Shown here: one piece after another, positions 62,903-64,000 of the stretch
Numbering within the stretch: the first letter of the stretch is position 1
How the letters are laid out: each line of letters begins with the position of its first letter
Notes under the pieces: model-generated
The model's input: only the letters and a program-made list of their open reading frames with translations
Told to the model about the DNA's origin: nothing
The model's database searches: none
Assembly (NCBI GenBank): GCA_965216905.1
Contig: OZ244213.1
Coordinates: forward strand, 930,001 to 994,000
Length of the DNA stretch: 64,000 nt
Source of the DNA: G965216905 sp965216905
Lineage (GTDB): Bacteria; Actinomycetota; Acidimicrobiia; Spongiisociales; ZC4RG35
Reading direction: 5' to 3'
Program-made: the position numbers and the translations under genes

Positions 62903-62952
62903 CCGCCGTGGGCATCCCCCGGTGCCCGTGAATCGTCCCAAGGAGACCGATC

Positions 62953-64000
62953 GTGAAGAAGCACAGCCTGCGATGGCTGACCCTGCTCTTGGTGTTCGCC
63001 ATGCTGGTTGCCGCCTGCGGTGGCGGCGACGAGACCAGCGCCACCGAAGCCGAGACCACCGAGCCACCCGCCACGGAAGCCCCAGCTACCGAGGCTACCG
63101 CCACCGAAGCCGAGGCCACTGAAGCCCCCGCCGAGGACACCGGCACCGCCGGTTCCCTGCTGGTGTGGGCCGACGAGAATCGGGCCGGGGTGATGGAAGA
63201 GGTCGCTCCCTCCTTCACCGAGGCGACCGGCGTCGACGTAGAGGTCGAGATCGTCGACTTCGGCACCATCAAGGATCAGGTCGGTGTCGCCGGTCCCGCC
63301 GGCGAAGGGCCCGACGTGTTCGTCGGTGCGCACGACTGGACCGGGGAACTGGCCGCCAACGGCGCCATCGACCCGATCGACCTCGGCGACAAGCGCAGCG
63401 ACTTCTTCGACGTCGCCGTCGACGCCTTCAGCTTCGAGGGCAATCTGTACGCAGTGCCGTACGCCACCGAGGCCGTGGCCATGTACTACAACACCGACCT
63501 CGTGGCAGAAGCGCCTGCTGCATTCGAGGACCTGGGCGCCGCATGTGATGCCGCCGCAGTCGAGAACTGCGTCGTCATTCCGGGCGGCGGTGACGGCGGG
63601 GACGCCTACCACATGTACCCGTTCATCTCGGCCGGGGGCGGCTACATCTTCGCCTACGACCAGGCCAGCGGATACGACCCGAGCGACATCGGACTCGACA
63701 CCGAGGGTGCCCTCGCCGGCGTCCAGGTACTGAGTGAGCAGGTCGACGCCGGGGTCGTCCCGTCCGTGAACTACGACAACGCCAAGAACCTGTTCCTGGA
63801 GGGCAATGCCGCCTTCTGGATCACCGGTCCGTGGGAGCTGGGTGCGCTCCGCGACCAGGACACGGTCAACTGGGATGTCGCCAAGCTCCCGACCGTCGCC
63901 GGCGAGACCCCGGCTCCGTTCGTCGGCGCCCAGGGCATGTTCCTGTCGGCGTTCTCGGAGAACAAGCTCATCGCCACTTCCTTCCTGCTGGACTTCGTGG
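62953..64000 (+). CDS. malE: Maltose/maltodextrin-type ABC solute-binding lipoprotein (3' partial)
   Basis: The frame is open from GTG 62953 to the right edge, so only the first 349 residues are visible and no stop is seen. AAGGAG precedes the start at good spacing. Lipoprotein signal with MLVAACGG (Cys22), then an acidic Thr/Ala/Pro linker (24-57), then the type I solute-binding fold: LLVWADENRAGVMEEVAPSF, GPDVFVGAHDWTGELAANG, YAVPYATEAVAMYYNTDLV, AAFWITGPWELGALRDQ, and TPAPFVGAQGMFLSAF, as in MalE/MdxE proteins. It is divergent from LacI-amylase, so uptake of maltodextrins made by the amylase is likely. The permease genes would lie to the right of the window. Confidence 0.88.
   Translation, partial: MKKHSLRWLTLLLVFAMLVAACGGGDETSATEAETTEPPATEAPATEATATEAEATEAPAEDTGTAGSLLVWADENRAGVMEEVAPSFTEATGVDVEVEIVDFGTIKDQVGVAGPAGEGPDVFVGAHDWTGELAANGAIDPIDLGDKRSDFFDVAVDAFSFEGNLYAVPYATEAVAMYYNTDLVAEAPAAFEDLGAACDAAAVENCVVIPGGGDGGDAYHMYPFISAGGGYIFAYDQASGYDPSDIGLDTEGALAGVQVLSEQVDAGVVPSVNYDNAKNLFLEGNAAFWITGPWELGALRDQDTVNWDVAKLPTVAGETPAPFVGAQGMFLSAFSENKLIATSFLLDFV

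Overview
High-GC bacterial chromosome segment with dense, largely co-directional actinobacterial gene content. Several proteins carry a cysteine-containing S-layer-homology-like repeat (core GCNPPxNDRFCP ... VTRGQMAAFL), which together with F420/LLM-type enzymes, a Sua5 protein, WXG/EspC-like proteins and MoxR/DUF58/VWA genes points to an Actinomycetota member, most likely of or near class Acidimicrobiia. This placement is inference; no rRNA gene is present. I saw no tRNA, rRNA, CRISPR array, prophage or transposase.

Layout. 1-9.7 kb: a surface amidase (cut at the left edge), a degenerate receiver protein, a DUF4349 lipoprotein, an AAA-LLM fusion, and small enzymes (SCO6745-like, HD, YgjV-GNAT, DUF2461, methyltransferase, tandem DUF427, DsbA-like). 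10.3-16.6 kb (minus strand): a cobalamin riboswitch followed by a five-gene operon for a secreted alpha/alpha-toroid protein with wall-binding repeats, a membrane-anchored DUF4430-like protein, and a complete ECF transporter (T, fused A-A', S). The two secreted proteins resemble the two domains of animal intrinsic factor/transcobalamin, so this looks like a surface B12 capture and import system. The riboswitch has a visible ribosome-binding-site sequestering hairpin and a competing anti-sequestor. Next to it, 16.66-16.87 kb holds seven copies of a dyad 13-mer.

16.9-32.6 kb: Sua5, an ECF sigma/anti-sigma pair with a matching promoter, a second peptidoglycan amidase, an SpoU methyltransferase, DeoD, a UPF0173 hydrolase, an ATP-dependent DNA ligase, an EspC-like/DUF1023 pair, Maf, a hybrid PAS histidine kinase, and a NodIJ-like ABC exporter. 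32.8-45.8 kb: an orphan CoxL-like molybdenum hydroxylase subunit overlapping a DAO-family oxidase, a free E-set domain protein, a crotonase lacking both catalytic glutamates, an MpaB-like protein, a GAF histidine kinase, an amidohydrolase, an S41 protease, MsrA, a lytic transglycosylase and a thioesterase.

45.9-64 kb: carbohydrate storage and use. glgX, glgC and glgB surround an S-layer-like gene that is itself bracketed by copies of a dispersed repeat. Then come a membrane coiled-coil protein, an MFS permease, the MoxR-DUF58-VWA operon, a transglycosylase-like protein, and a LacI regulator co-transcribed with a lipoprotein alpha-amylase, divergent from a maltose-type ABC solute-binding lipoprotein that runs off the right edge. 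Together these suggest extracellular alpha-glucan breakdown and uptake feeding a glycogen cycle.
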